Origin: Candidatus Dormiibacterota bacterium
Lineage (GTDB): Bacteria; Chloroflexota; Dormibacteria; Dormibacterales; Dormibacteraceae
NCBI GenBank assembly: GCA_024280995.1
Contig: JAMXLM010000002.1
Span: forward strand, 124,001 to 188,000
Length of the DNA stretch: 64,000 nt
Direction: 5' to 3'
Part shown: positions 49,849 to 58,985 of the stretch, in pieces
Position numbering within the stretch: the stretch's first letter is position 1
How the letters are laid out: each line of letters starts with the position of its first letter
The notes under the pieces: model-generated
Told to the model about the DNA's origin: nothing
What the model saw: only the letters and a program-made list of their open reading frames with translations
The model's database searches: none
Translations under genes and position numbers: made by a program

Positions 49849-51983
49849 GAAACTTCTCGGGCCACGGTGTGCACGTCCTTCACGCCCTCAAGCTTTTCCA
49901 TCAGGCGCGAGAGCTGCGCCAACGAATCGATCTCCACAGTCGTCGACACGACGGCGGTCTTGTCGTCATACACGTGCACCTCGAGCGCCGACATGTTCAC
50001 GCGGTTCTCGGCCACCACGGTTGCGATGTCGCGCATCAGTCCCTGACGATCGAATGCCTCGATCTTGATCGCGACCGGGTAGAGGTGCGTCGCGTCCGAC
50101 TCCCAGTCGACCTGCACCACGCGCGCCGAGTCCTGGGCGTTGATCGCGTTGATGCAGTCCGCTCGGTGCACCGTCACACCACGTCCGCGCGTCGTGTAAC
50201 CGACGATCGCGTCGCCGGGCACCGGCTGGCAGCAGGTGGCGATCGTGGTCAAGATCCCCTTTTCGCCGCGCACCAGCACGCGAGGTGTCGGCTGGATCAT
50301 CGGGATCAGAGGGATCGTGCGAAGGTCGCCGCCAGGCGTGTCGAGGTTGAGCGCCATTCGCATCACGACCGCGTGTGGCGACAGGTCGCCGTAGCCGATT
50401 GCCGCCATGAAGTCGTCGATCGCGTTGTACTTGTGAACCGAGGCGATCTCGAGCAGCTTCTGCTCCGGCAGGTCGGCCAGGCTGACCCGATGCATGCGGT
50501 GCAGCTCCTTGTCCAGGAGGTCGCGGCCTTTGGCCACGTTCTCTTCGCGCCGCTGGCTCTTGAACCACTTGCGGATACGCTCCTTCGCGGACGCGCTCTT
50601 GACGAAGTTCAGCCAGTCGCGGCTCGGGCCGTGCGGCCCCTTCGAGGTCAGGATCTCGACGATCTCGCCGTTCTGCAGCTCGTAATCGAGCGGCACCATG
50701 CGGCCATTGACCTTGGCGCCGATGCAGCGGTGGCCGACCTCGGTATGGATTCGGTACGCGAAGTCGACCGGCGTGGAGTCGGCGGGCAGGTTGATCACGT
50801 CGCCGCGCGGCGTGAAGACGTAGACCTCGTCCTGGAACAGGTCGACCTTGATGGTGTTGAGGAAGGACTCGGCGTCGCCCAGCTCGCTCTGCCACTCGAG
50901 CAGGCTGCGCAGCCAGGACAGCTTCTGGTCGAAGCTCGCGTCCCTGCCTCCTTCCTTGTAGGTCCAGTGCGCCGCGACCCCGAACTCGGCCACCCGGTGC
51001 ATCTCGTGCGTGCGGATCTGGATCTCGATCGGCTCGCCGGTGTGCGTGATGACCGTGGTGTGCAGCGACTGGTAGCCGTTGGACTTCGGCATCGCGATGT
51101 AGTCCTTGAACCGGCCCGGCATCGGCTTCCACAGCGAGTGGACGACGCCCAGCACGCCGTAGCAGTCGCGCACGCTTTCGGTCAGGACCCGGATCGCCGA
51201 CAGGTCGTAGATCTCGGAGAAGTCCTTGCCCTCGCGGGTCATCTTCTGCCAGACCGAGTAGATGTGCTTCGGGCGGCCGGTGATGTCGGCCTGGATGCCG
51301 ACCTTCTCGAGCTCCCGGGCCAGGATCTCACGCAGGTCGGACACGAGCCTCTCGCGGTCGGCTCGCTTGCGGGCGATGCGGGCGACGACGTCCTCGTAGG
51401 CGTCGGGCTCGAGGTAGCGGAAGGCCAGGTCTTCGAGCTCCCACTTGATCTGGCCGATCCCGAGGCGGTGTGCGAGCGGCGCGTAGATGTCGAGCGTCTC
51501 GCGGGAGATCTTGCGGCGCTTGGCCTCGGCGAGCGGCTCCAGGGTGCGCATGTTGTGCAGCCGGTCGGCCAGCTTGATGAGGACCACGCGGAGGTCCTCC
51601 GCCATCGCGACCATCATCTTGCGGACGTTCTCGGCCTGCTGCTGCTGGTCGGTGCGCAAGGAGATCCGGCCCAGCTTGGTGACGCCGTCGACCAGGCGGG
51701 CGACCTCGGGTCCGAACTCGCGGCGGACCTCCTCCGCGGTCAGGTTGGTGTCCTCGACCGTGTCGTGGAGGAGCGCGGCGGCGATCGTCTCGGCGTCAAG
51801 CTGCAGGTCGGCCAGGATGGCAGCCACCTCGAGCGGGTGATTGACGTAGTCCTCGCCGGACAGCCGGCGCTGGCCGTGGTGGGCGTCGGCCGCCCGCTCG
51901 TAGGCCTTTCGCACGATCACCTGGCCGTTCGGGTCGAGGTGGTCGGCGACTCGGAGGAGCTCGGAAACCGTCATTTCGGCCAA
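49845..51983 (-). CDS. rel: Bifunctional (p)ppGpp synthetase/hydrolase (Rel/SpoT)
   Basis: A 712-aa RelA/SpoT homologue. The hydrolase HD domain is intact (NHPLEVAAIL, LLHDTVEDT with H73-D74). The synthetase motif RFKDYIAMPKSNGYQSLH has the basic RxKD typical of bifunctional enzymes. TGS (VYVFTPRGDVINLPADSTPV), a helical/CC region with a CCQPVPGD motif, and a C-terminal ACT domain follow. The start is TTG 51983 or ATG 51974. It is divergent from the GAF/HD-GYP gene. Confidence 0.95.
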   Translation of the reverse strand: MAEMTVSELLRVADHLDPNGQVIVRKAYERAADAHHGQRRLSGEDYVNHPLEVAAILADLQLDAETIAAALLHDTVEDTNLTAEEVRREFGPEVARLVDGVTKLGRISLRTDQQQQAENVRKMMVAMAEDLRVVLIKLADRLHNMRTLEPLAEAKRRKISRETLDIYAPLAHRLGIGQIKWELEDLAFRYLEPDAYEDVVARIARKRADRERLVSDLREILARELEKVGIQADITGRPKHIYSVWQKMTREGKDFSEIYDLSAIRVLTESVRDCYGVLGVVHSLWKPMPGRFKDYIAMPKSNGYQSLHTTVITHTGEPIEIQIRTHEMHRVAEFGVAAHWTYKEGGRDASFDQKLSWLRSLLEWQSELGDAESFLNTIKVDLFQDEVYVFTPRGDVINLPADSTPVDFAYRIHTEVGHRCIGAKVNGRMVPLDYELQNGEIVEILTSKGPHGPSRDWLNFVKSASAKERIRKWFKSQRREENVAKGRDLLDKELHRMHRVSLADLPEQKLLEIASVHKYNAIDDFMAAIGYGDLSPHAVVMRMALNLDTPGGDLRTIPLIPMIQPTPRVLVRGEKGILTTIATCCQPVPGDAIVGYTTRGRGVTVHRADCINAINAQDSARVVQVDWESDATHLYPVAIKIEAFDRQGLMRDIATVVAENRVNMSALEVHVYDDKTAVVSTTVEIDSLAQLSRLMEKLEGVKDVHTVAREVS

Positions 51984-52051
51984 GGCATGAAGTTTAAGTT
52001 CGCTATCTAGCTTTCCCGCGCGAACACATACCTAGACTTACTGCGGCCGAA
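51984..52051. promoter_or_regulatory. Divergent rel / HD-GYP promoter region
   Basis: Minus-strand TAAACT (51991-51996) lies 7 nt before the TTG of rel, suggesting a leaderless mRNA. Plus-strand TAGACT (52033-52038) lies 13 nt before the HD-GYP ATG. Neither has a strong -35. The 68-nt space makes joint control of both genes possible. Confidence 0.4.
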
Positions 52052-55027
52052 ATGAGTTCACCGGGGGCGGCCAGAGCCTTTCGCATCGCGATGTCAGCCG
52101 CTGCCGCCGCGCTGGTGCTGGCGGGAGCGAGCCTGGACGCCAGCGGGCGGGACGTTGTGGGCCTCGCCGTCGGCGCCCTGGCCAGCGCATTGATCGTGGC
52201 CGCCGGCGTGATGTTCCGGTCCTGGCGCTTTGCCGTGCCCCTTGCCGCGGCAGGCGTGGTCGTCGCGGCGGGCCTGTATCTGATGGACCCGCAGGACGGG
52301 AACCTGGCGGCGCAGCTGGGCGGGCTCGTCCTGCTCGCCGCCGGTGGAGTTGCGGGGGGGTTGGCTTACAGCGCCTTCGCCGACGAGCTTCTGCGACGCA
52401 AGACCGAGGTCGAGCGTTTGAGCGCCCGGCTTGGGCAGAAGCACCAGGCTTTCGTCGCCGCCACCTCGGATCCGAACGGCGCGGCCAGCGACACGGCGGG
52501 CGTCACCGCGGCCATCGCAGGCAACCTGCGCGCCGACATCGCCTGCTGCTACCTGGCATCGGCGGACGGCCGCCGGTTTGTTCCGCAGCCGCCCGGGATC
52601 GGTGTCGACCGGCTGCGACCTCAGGCGGTCAACCGGCCGCACGGCAGCGCCGGTCCTCTCTTGACGGCAATGGAGGCCGGGTCGCCGTTTGCCGCTTCCG
52701 ACGAGAAACCGCTGGTCGAGCTCATCACCGTGCTTCCCGAGCACTTCTACCTCGAGGGCCTCATCGCCGTGCCGATGCACGTCGGAGAAGGGGTCGGCGG
52801 GTTCTTCATCCTCGGCAGCACGAGGGGCCAGTTCGGCGACGACGACACGCGCCTGGCGCTGGCACTTGCCGCACGCGCCGGCGCGCAGATCACGAGCGCG
52901 CAGCTGATGGCCCAGACCCGCCACGTATCCGCTCGGTATTCGCTGATGAATGAGTTGGTGAAGGAAGCGTCTGGGAAGACGATGGCGGAGGTTCTTGACC
53001 TTGTGATCGGCCGCGGTTCCGAGGTGGTGCGCTACGACGCGGGTCGCGCGTTGATGTTCCAGCCCGAAGACAAGTACGTGGTCCTCAACGGGTCGCCGTC
53101 CGTGCCAGAACCGCTTGACCTGCCCCTCGGCAAGGTCCGAAGCGGCGAGACGATACTCCGCAACCTGGTCACCGAGGAGGAGGGCATCTACAGCGGCCTG
53201 CAGCCTGACGTCCTTGGAAGCACGGTCAACGAAGCGCTGACGCCGATCCGCGGCAAGGAGGGTGTCATCGGCGCCCTGTGCCTGGGCAGGCGAGGCAGCA
53301 GCGGCTTCAGCCAGCAGGAGCTCGGCGCCCTCGACGACCTGGGATCGATGGCCGGCGTCGCCGTCGAGAACTCGCGCATCTTGCAGATCGTCACCGTCCA
53401 GGCGACGCGCCTGGACACGGCGCTCGACGCGCTGGGCGAGGTATCCGCGGCCCTGACCACGGTGACGCAGGGTTCCAAAGTCCTCGAACAGAAGACCCTC
53501 GAGGCCGCGATCCGGGTCGTCGACGGCACTGCCGGGATGCTCACGCGCTCGACGGACGACGGCCACCAGGTGGCGATTGTTTCGGTCTGGCTGGCGACCG
53601 ACCCGACTGGAAAAGAGTTCCAGAACGGCCAGGGGGTGGTTGGCGCGACCATGCTGAGCCAGCGCGCCACCATCATCAGCGACCTGGACTGGCAGTCGGA
53701 CCTCGCGTCACCGCCCGACCTGACGGGATTCAAGGCCGCGATTTGCACTCCCATGCTTGAGGGCGGCGAACTGTGGGGCACGTTGTCGGTCTTCGACGAG
53801 AAGAAGCGCGACTGGACGGCCGACGACCAACGCGTCCTCGCAACGCTCGGCAGCCAGGCAGTGGTGGCGATCCGCAACGCCGAGCTCTACGAAAAGAACG
53901 AGCGGAGCATCTGGGAGCTGCGCAACCTCCAGGAGGCGCTCCAGGCCGCCACCTCAACGCTCGACCTGAACGAGGTGCTGCGGCAGGTTCTGGAGGGCGC
54001 GGCCAAGGCGTCGTCCGCGCAGATCGGATGCCTGGCGCTCGACGAGGGGGACAAGTTGGTGCTGAAGGCAGGGAAAGGCACGGACCAAGCCACCGCCGAG
54101 AAGCTCGCGCTCGTGCTAGGCGAAGACATTTGCCGCCGCGTCATGGAGTCGGGAGAGCCAGTGATGGAGGCGCGAATCCAGGAGGCGGATACCGAGAGCC
54201 CGCTCAACCCGCGCGCGGTGCTGTGCGTGCCGATCACTTTGCGAGGCAAGCCGCTGGGCGTGGTGTTTCTGGCCAACTACCAACTCGGTCACGCATTCTC
54301 AGAGGACCACCGCAAGCTCGTTACAGAGCTCGCGACGCAGGCGTCGATGGCGATCGACAACGCGCGCCTGTTCCAGGACCGCGAGGACCTCATGTTCCAG
54401 TCCCTGGTCGCTCTCGCCAACTCGTCGGACGCCCGCGACCGCTACACCGCGGGACACTCGCAGCGCGTGACCCAGTACGCGTTGATGATCGCGCGCCAGA
54501 TGAACTACGCGCCTGACGACAAGAGCGCATGGGAGCGACTGGAGCGCGGCTGTCGTCTGCACGACATCGGGAAGATCGGAGTCCCGGACGAGATCCTCCG
54601 CAAGACCGGCAAGCTGACCGAGGAGGAGTTCGACAAGATGAAGTCGCACACGACGGTCGGCTACAACATCCTGAGCCCGCTGAAGATGGTGACGGACGAG
54701 CTGGTGATCGTCCGCTCACACCACGAGCGTTACGACGGCAAGGGCTACCCCGACCGGAAGACTGGTGATGAGCTGCCGATTTTCTCGTGGATCGTCAGCG
54801 CGGCCGACGCGATCGACGCGATGACCTCCGACCGGCCCTACCGCAAGGGGATGTCGCTCGAGGTCGCGCTCGAAGAGGTTCGGCACGGCGCGGGTACACA
54901 CTTCCATCCCGACGTAGCGGAGGCTGTGCTGGACGCGGTCGGGAACGGGACGTTGAAGATCATTCCGCAGACGTCCCTGCACCCCAACGCGCCGGCCGTT
55001 GGAGCGTTCGAGAACCCGACGGCCTAG
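52052..55027 (+). CDS. Multi-GAF HD-GYP domain membrane protein (probable c-di-GMP phosphodiesterase)
   Basis: A 991-aa protein: three or four transmembrane helices within residues 1-110, about four GAF-like sensor domains (roughly 130-290, 300-440, 450-610, 630-790), then an HD-GYP domain. The catalytic signatures are RLHDIGKIGVP and HHERYDGKGYPD near residues 835-900, so c-di-GMP hydrolysis is expected. The long sensor array suggests several small-molecule or redox inputs. It may set the c-di-GMP level that affects the nearby Tad pili. Confidence 0.88.
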   Translation: MSSPGAARAFRIAMSAAAAALVLAGASLDASGRDVVGLAVGALASALIVAAGVMFRSWRFAVPLAAAGVVVAAGLYLMDPQDGNLAAQLGGLVLLAAGGVAGGLAYSAFADELLRRKTEVERLSARLGQKHQAFVAATSDPNGAASDTAGVTAAIAGNLRADIACCYLASADGRRFVPQPPGIGVDRLRPQAVNRPHGSAGPLLTAMEAGSPFAASDEKPLVELITVLPEHFYLEGLIAVPMHVGEGVGGFFILGSTRGQFGDDDTRLALALAARAGAQITSAQLMAQTRHVSARYSLMNELVKEASGKTMAEVLDLVIGRGSEVVRYDAGRALMFQPEDKYVVLNGSPSVPEPLDLPLGKVRSGETILRNLVTEEEGIYSGLQPDVLGSTVNEALTPIRGKEGVIGALCLGRRGSSGFSQQELGALDDLGSMAGVAVENSRILQIVTVQATRLDTALDALGEVSAALTTVTQGSKVLEQKTLEAAIRVVDGTAGMLTRSTDDGHQVAIVSVWLATDPTGKEFQNGQGVVGATMLSQRATIISDLDWQSDLASPPDLTGFKAAICTPMLEGGELWGTLSVFDEKKRDWTADDQRVLATLGSQAVVAIRNAELYEKNERSIWELRNLQEALQAATSTLDLNEVLRQVLEGAAKASSAQIGCLALDEGDKLVLKAGKGTDQATAEKLALVLGEDICRRVMESGEPVMEARIQEADTESPLNPRAVLCVPITLRGKPLGVVFLANYQLGHAFSEDHRKLVTELATQASMAIDNARLFQDREDLMFQSLVALANSSDARDRYTAGHSQRVTQYALMIARQMNYAPDDKSAWERLERGCRLHDIGKIGVPDEILRKTGKLTEEEFDKMKSHTTVGYNILSPLKMVTDELVIVRSHHERYDGKGYPDRKTGDELPIFSWIVSAADAIDAMTSDRPYRKGMSLEVALEEVRHGAGTHFHPDVAEAVLDAVGNGTLKIIPQTSLHPNAPAVGAFENPTA

Positions 55028-55039
55028 CCCCGGACCCGT

Positions 55040-56506
55040 CTAGTACGCCTTCGCCAGGGCAACCCGGAATTTCGCGGGCTCGCCGCACACCAGGCACTTC
55101 CCCGACGGCTTCGTCTCCTCGTCGATCACGCGGATCGTCACGCCGCCGGACTCGGTCTTGATGCGCGCCTCCTCGTCGGTGTCGCCGCACCAGGACGCCC
55201 ACACGAAGCCGCCTTTCTCGCGGTAGTGCGCGATCACCTCGTCGAGCGTCTCGAGCTCGAACGTGTTGTCGCGCTGGAACTTCAGCGCACGCTCGAAGAG
55301 CTTCTTCTGGAATCCCTCGAGCTCGGCGCTCAGCCGCGCGGCGATGCCGGCGACAGGGACTGCCACCTTCTCGCGAGTGAGCCGGTCGACCATCTCGACC
55401 TGGCCGGCGTCGGCGTCGCGACCGCCGACGTTGAGCCGCAGGGGCACGCCTTTCAGCTCCCAGTGCGCGTACTTGTCTCCAGGCCGCTCGTCGCGCCAGT
55501 CGACGCGGAACCGGATGCCCGCGGCCTTCAGCTGGGGTGCCCAGCCGTCGATGAACGCCTCGACCTTCGAACGGCCGGCGTCGTCGCGGAAGATCGGCAC
55601 GACCGCGACCTGGATTGGCGCAACCTTGGGGGGCACGATCAGCCCCGAGTCGTCGCCGTGACCCATCACCACCGCGCCGACAAGGCGGGTCGACATTCCC
55701 CACGAGGTCGAGTGGCACAGCTCGCGCTCGTTCTCGCGGTTCGAGAAGGAGATGTCGTAAGCGTTGGCGAAGTTCTGACCGAAGTAGTGCGACGTGCGCA
55801 TCTGCAGCGCAAGCCCATCGCGCATCAGTCCTTCGATCGTCAGCGTGTGCACCGCCCCGGGAAAAGTCTCGGCGGGTGACTTCTTGCCGGCGAGGACTGG
55901 CACGGCCAGCCAATCCTCGGCGATGGAACGGTAGTAGCGGAGGATGAGGTCTGCCTCTTCGATCGCCTCCTTAGCGGAAGCGTGGAAGGTGTGACCCTCC
56001 TGCCACCAGAACTCCCGGCTGCGCAGAAACAGACGCGACCGCATCTCCCACCGCACGACGCTGTTCCACTGGTTGGTCAGCTTGGGCAGGTCGCGATAGC
56101 TCTGGATGTAGCGCCTGATGATCGCGCCGATGATGGTCTCGGAGGTGGGCCGGATCGCCAGGGGGTCTTCGAGCTCCTCCATCCTTCCGCCGGCCTTCGT
56201 AACCCACGCGACCTCGGGCGCAAAGCCCTCGATGTGCTCGGCCTCCTTCATCAAGAACTCGCGGGGGATGAGCAGGGGAAACGCCCAGTTCTCATGTCCG
56301 CTCTCTTTGATCATGTCGTCGAAGGCGCGCATGATCGCCTCCCACATCGCCCAGCCGTAGGGACGGACGACCATCATGCCGCGCACGCCCGACCAGTCGG
56401 CCATCTCGGCCTTGCGCACGACCTCGGTGTACCAGCGGTCGAAGTCGTCGGACATCTTGGTGACTTCTTTGACGAAGTCCTGTTGCTCTTCCAATTCCTG
56501 TTTCAC
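55040..56506 (-). CDS. proS: Prolyl-tRNA synthetase, archaeal/eukaryotic type
   Basis: A 488-aa class II synthetase of the ProS3 type. FDRWYTEVVRKAEMADWSGV opens it, RPTSETIIGAIIRRYIQSYR is motif 2, and the C-terminal extension with KCLVCGEPAKFRVALAKAY is typical of the archaeal form; the bacterial editing INS domain is absent. The start is GTG 56504-56506. The gene ends 12 nt from the convergent HD-GYP gene. Confidence 0.94.
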   Translation of the reverse strand: MKQELEEQQDFVKEVTKMSDDFDRWYTEVVRKAEMADWSGVRGMMVVRPYGWAMWEAIMRAFDDMIKESGHENWAFPLLIPREFLMKEAEHIEGFAPEVAWVTKAGGRMEELEDPLAIRPTSETIIGAIIRRYIQSYRDLPKLTNQWNSVVRWEMRSRLFLRSREFWWQEGHTFHASAKEAIEEADLILRYYRSIAEDWLAVPVLAGKKSPAETFPGAVHTLTIEGLMRDGLALQMRTSHYFGQNFANAYDISFSNRENERELCHSTSWGMSTRLVGAVVMGHGDDSGLIVPPKVAPIQVAVVPIFRDDAGRSKVEAFIDGWAPQLKAAGIRFRVDWRDERPGDKYAHWELKGVPLRLNVGGRDADAGQVEMVDRLTREKVAVPVAGIAARLSAELEGFQKKLFERALKFQRDNTFELETLDEVIAHYREKGGFVWASWCGDTDEEARIKTESGGVTIRVIDEETKPSGKCLVCGEPAKFRVALAKAY

Positions 56507-56569
56507 TTTCTCGCTCCCATGTTGAAGTAGTCGACTGCGAAGACGCCCGGCGGTCGAAGACCTACCGGG

Positions 56570-57706
56570 CTAACTCGGGAGCGGGGCCGCAGGGGCGTGC
56601 TCGGCCGCGATCGCGTCGATCTCAGCCAGCAGCACGGGCAGAAGCTCCTCCTGGGGCACGGTGCGGTACAGCTTACCTTTCTTGAAAATCACGCCCTTGC
56701 CGCGGCCGCCTGTGACGCCGATGTCGGCGTGGCGCGCTTCGGCGGGACCGTTGACGACGCAGCCCATGACCGCGACGGTGATCGGCACACGCAGCTTTGC
56801 GATGTAGGCCTCCACCGCTTTCACCGTCGGCACCATGTCGTACTCGAGGCGGCCGCAGGTCGGGCATGCAACCAGCGTCGGGCTCTCGATCCGGAACGCC
56901 AGCGTCTTGAGGATCTCATGCGCGACGCGTACTTCCTCCCGGGGGTCCGACGTCGCGAGCGAGACGCGGATGGTGTCGCCGATGCCTTCGCTCAACAGGA
57001 TGCCCATCCCGACAGAGCTGCGGATGCTGCCCGCCTCGACCGGGCCGGACTCGGTGACACCCAGGTGGATCGGGTACGGGCGTTCTGTCGCGAACTTGCG
57101 GTTGGCGAGGATGTTCGTCCAGACGTCGGTCGCCTTCAGCGAAACCTTGATGAAGCCCGGCCCGTAATCCAGGTCCTCGAGGATCCTGCAGTGGCCGAGC
57201 GCGACCTCGACCATGCGCTCGGCGGTGCGCTCGCGGTCGTCGCGGTCGATGTGGTGCTGCTCGCGCAGGCTCTTGTGCACCTCTTCCGGAAGTGAGCCGG
57301 CGTTGACGCCGATCCGAAAGGGGATCTGGCGCTCCTTGGCGGCACTCACGACCTTCACGACCTTGTCTCGGTCCGGGATGTTGCCGGGGTTGAGCCGCAG
57401 GCAGTGCACGCCGGCCTCGATGGCCAGCAGGGCGAGGGTGTGGTCGTAATGGATGTCCGCGATCACGGGCAGCGGCGACTGCTTGACGATCTCTTTCAGC
57501 GCCTCGGCCGCCTCCTTGTCGGGCACCGCCGGCCGGACGATCTCGCAGCCCGCCTCCTTCAGCTCCTGGATCTGGCGCACGGTCGCCTTCACGTCGCGCG
57601 TGTCGGTCTTGGTCATGGTCTGCACGGCGATGGGCGCCGCACCGCCGATGACGACGCCGCCGACGTTCACGGGGATCGCCTTGCGGCGGTTCACAAAGCT
57701 GATCAG
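56570..57706 (-). CDS. ispG: 4-hydroxy-3-methylbut-2-en-1-yl diphosphate synthase (CTG start)
   Basis: A 378-aa 4Fe-4S enzyme of the MEP isoprenoid pathway. The N-terminal VNVGGVVIGGAAPIAVQTMT, the TIM barrel IADIHYDHTLALLAIEAGV, and the cluster-binding C-P-T-C-G and GCVVNGPAEA are present. Canonical starts are GTG 57694 (19 nt from the ribosome-binding site) or ATG 57760 (upstream of it). The CTG at 57704-57706, 7 nt after GGGAGG, fits best: CTG-ATC-AGC-TTT-GTG-AAC. Confidence 0.9.
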   Translation of the reverse strand: MISFVNRRKAIPVNVGGVVIGGAAPIAVQTMTKTDTRDVKATVRQIQELKEAGCEIVRPAVPDKEAAEALKEIVKQSPLPVIADIHYDHTLALLAIEAGVHCLRLNPGNIPDRDKVVKVVSAAKERQIPFRIGVNAGSLPEEVHKSLREQHHIDRDDRERTAERMVEVALGHCRILEDLDYGPGFIKVSLKATDVWTNILANRKFATERPYPIHLGVTESGPVEAGSIRSSVGMGILLSEGIGDTIRVSLATSDPREEVRVAHEILKTLAFRIESPTLVACPTCGRLEYDMVPTVKAVEAYIAKLRVPITVAVMGCVVNGPAEARHADIGVTGGRGKGVIFKKGKLYRTVPQEELLPVLLAEIDAIAAEHAPAAPLPS

Positions 57707-57713
57707 CGTCGCG

Positions 57714-57719
57714 CCTCCC
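57714..57719 (-). promoter_or_regulatory. Ribosome-binding site deciding the ispG start
   Basis: Minus-strand GGGAGG, the strongest Shine-Dalgarno in the leader, ends 7 nt before CTG 57706. Confidence 0.6.
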
Positions 57720-57902
57720 GGCGGCCGAAGCGGATGCGTGCCATCGACGGCCGGAGCCAAGGAAAGGGTGGCGCGACGAGGAGCGCATCCGTCGATGCAC
57801 GACGAGTGAGCGCCGGGCCCATTGACGCTGGCTTCAGCGCCGAAGGCGCCCGGCCGTCTAGGGCGCGCAGACGCGAGTGACGCGGGGGGCGCGATGCTGG
57901 TG
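57720..57902 (-). other. Structured leader between rseP and ispG
   Basis: No gene is visible here. The stretch holds several inverted repeats: AGCGCCGAAGGCGCC (about 57836-57850) with a UUCG-type loop on the minus strand, and GCATCCGTCGATGC. A distal GGATGCG/CGCATCC pairing competes with CGACGG/CCGTCG. The alternate pairings recall an attenuator or regulatory RNA, but no known riboswitch class is recognised. Confidence 0.35.
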
Positions 57903-58985
57903 TCAATGCGTCAACCCGGGGAACTGGCCGGTGGCGATCCGCTGGACGTCGAGGTAGCTGATCAGCGCGGCGAGGATCAGGAGCGCCACGAGGCCGGCGC
58001 GCTGGAAGTTGAGCTCCATCGTCCGGTCGAACGGCTTGCGCCGGACGACCTCGATCAGCACGACGACCATCCGCCCTCCGTCGAGCGCCAGCAGTGGCAG
58101 CAGGTTGGTGAATCCCAGGGCCACCGACAGCAACGCGACGATCGGGATGTAGGTTTCAAGCCCCAGCGAAACCGCCTGGTAGGCGACGTCGCCGATCCCG
58201 ATCGGTCCGGTGACGCCGTTCGGCCCGAGCACGCCGCCCGGCACCTTGCCTGTGACCAGGTCGCCCAGGCCCTGCACGATGTTCTTGACCGCGTTGTATG
58301 GAAAGGCGACGCCGTTGCCGATGGCGTCCTGCGCCGTGACCACCGACCATCGCGCGCTGATCCCGACCTGACACGACGTCGTCCCACCATCCACGACGCA
58401 GTGAGGCGTGACTATGACGCTGAACCGCGAACCGTCCGAACGCACCCCTCCGAGAACGATCGCGGCATTCGGAGCGCTGTTCTCGATGTTGCGAAGCTGG
58501 TCCGGGCTCGTGATCGGCTGGCCGTCGACCGTCTTCAGCTGGTCGCCGACATGGATGCCGGCCGCGGCCGCCGGGGAGTTCGGCAGGACGCTCGCCACTC
58601 TGCCCGGCACGTCGTTGAGCTGGGTCAGGTTGTAGCCCGTGATCAGGATCATCGCGACGAGGAAGTTCGCCGCCGGTCCCGCGGCCAGGATGACCAGGCG
58701 CTGCCAGGCGGGCCGGGTATGGAAACCGCTTGGATCGTCCAGGTCGCCCGCCTCCATGCCACCCATCCGGACGTAGCCGAGGACCGGGATCGCTCGTAGG
58801 GCGTAGACGGTCTTGTCGCGGACGATCGACCAGATCTCCGGGCCCGCGCCGATCGAGAACTCGATCACGCGGACCTTGAAGAGCTTGGCGAAGATGAAGT
58901 GCCCGAACTCGTGGGGGCCGATGAGGAGCAGGAACATGCCCGCCACACCGGCGACTATCACCAGGTCGTTCAAGGCCGTGCTCAT
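57903..58985 (-). CDS. rseP: RseP/site-2 zinc metalloprotease
   Basis: A 360-aa intramembrane protease. The zinc motif is H25-E26-x-x-H29 in GPHEFGHFIF, one PDZ domain lies near residues 130-200 (SPAAAAGIHVGDQLKTVDGQ), and the third ligand is in LALDGGRM. It cleaves anti-sigma factors or signal peptides. ATG at 58985 overlaps the dxr stop (ATGA); the longer frame upstream is antisense-like shadow within dxr. Confidence 0.92.
   Translation of the reverse strand: MSTALNDLVIVAGVAGMFLLLIGPHEFGHFIFAKLFKVRVIEFSIGAGPEIWSIVRDKTVYALRAIPVLGYVRMGGMEAGDLDDPSGFHTRPAWQRLVILAAGPAANFLVAMILITGYNLTQLNDVPGRVASVLPNSPAAAAGIHVGDQLKTVDGQPITSPDQLRNIENSAPNAAIVLGGVRSDGSRFSVIVTPHCVVDGGTTSCQVGISARWSVVTAQDAIGNGVAFPYNAVKNIVQGLGDLVTGKVPGGVLGPNGVTGPIGIGDVAYQAVSLGLETYIPIVALLSVALGFTNLLPLLALDGGRMVVVLIEVVRRKPFDRTMELNFQRAGLVALLILAALISYLDVQRIATGQFPGLTH

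Noticed and set aside
49869..52010. 713-codon open frame on the plus strand antisense to rel
   Set aside because: Mirror of the GC-rich third-position bias; His/Arg/Asp-rich, no known motif, and rel is unambiguous.
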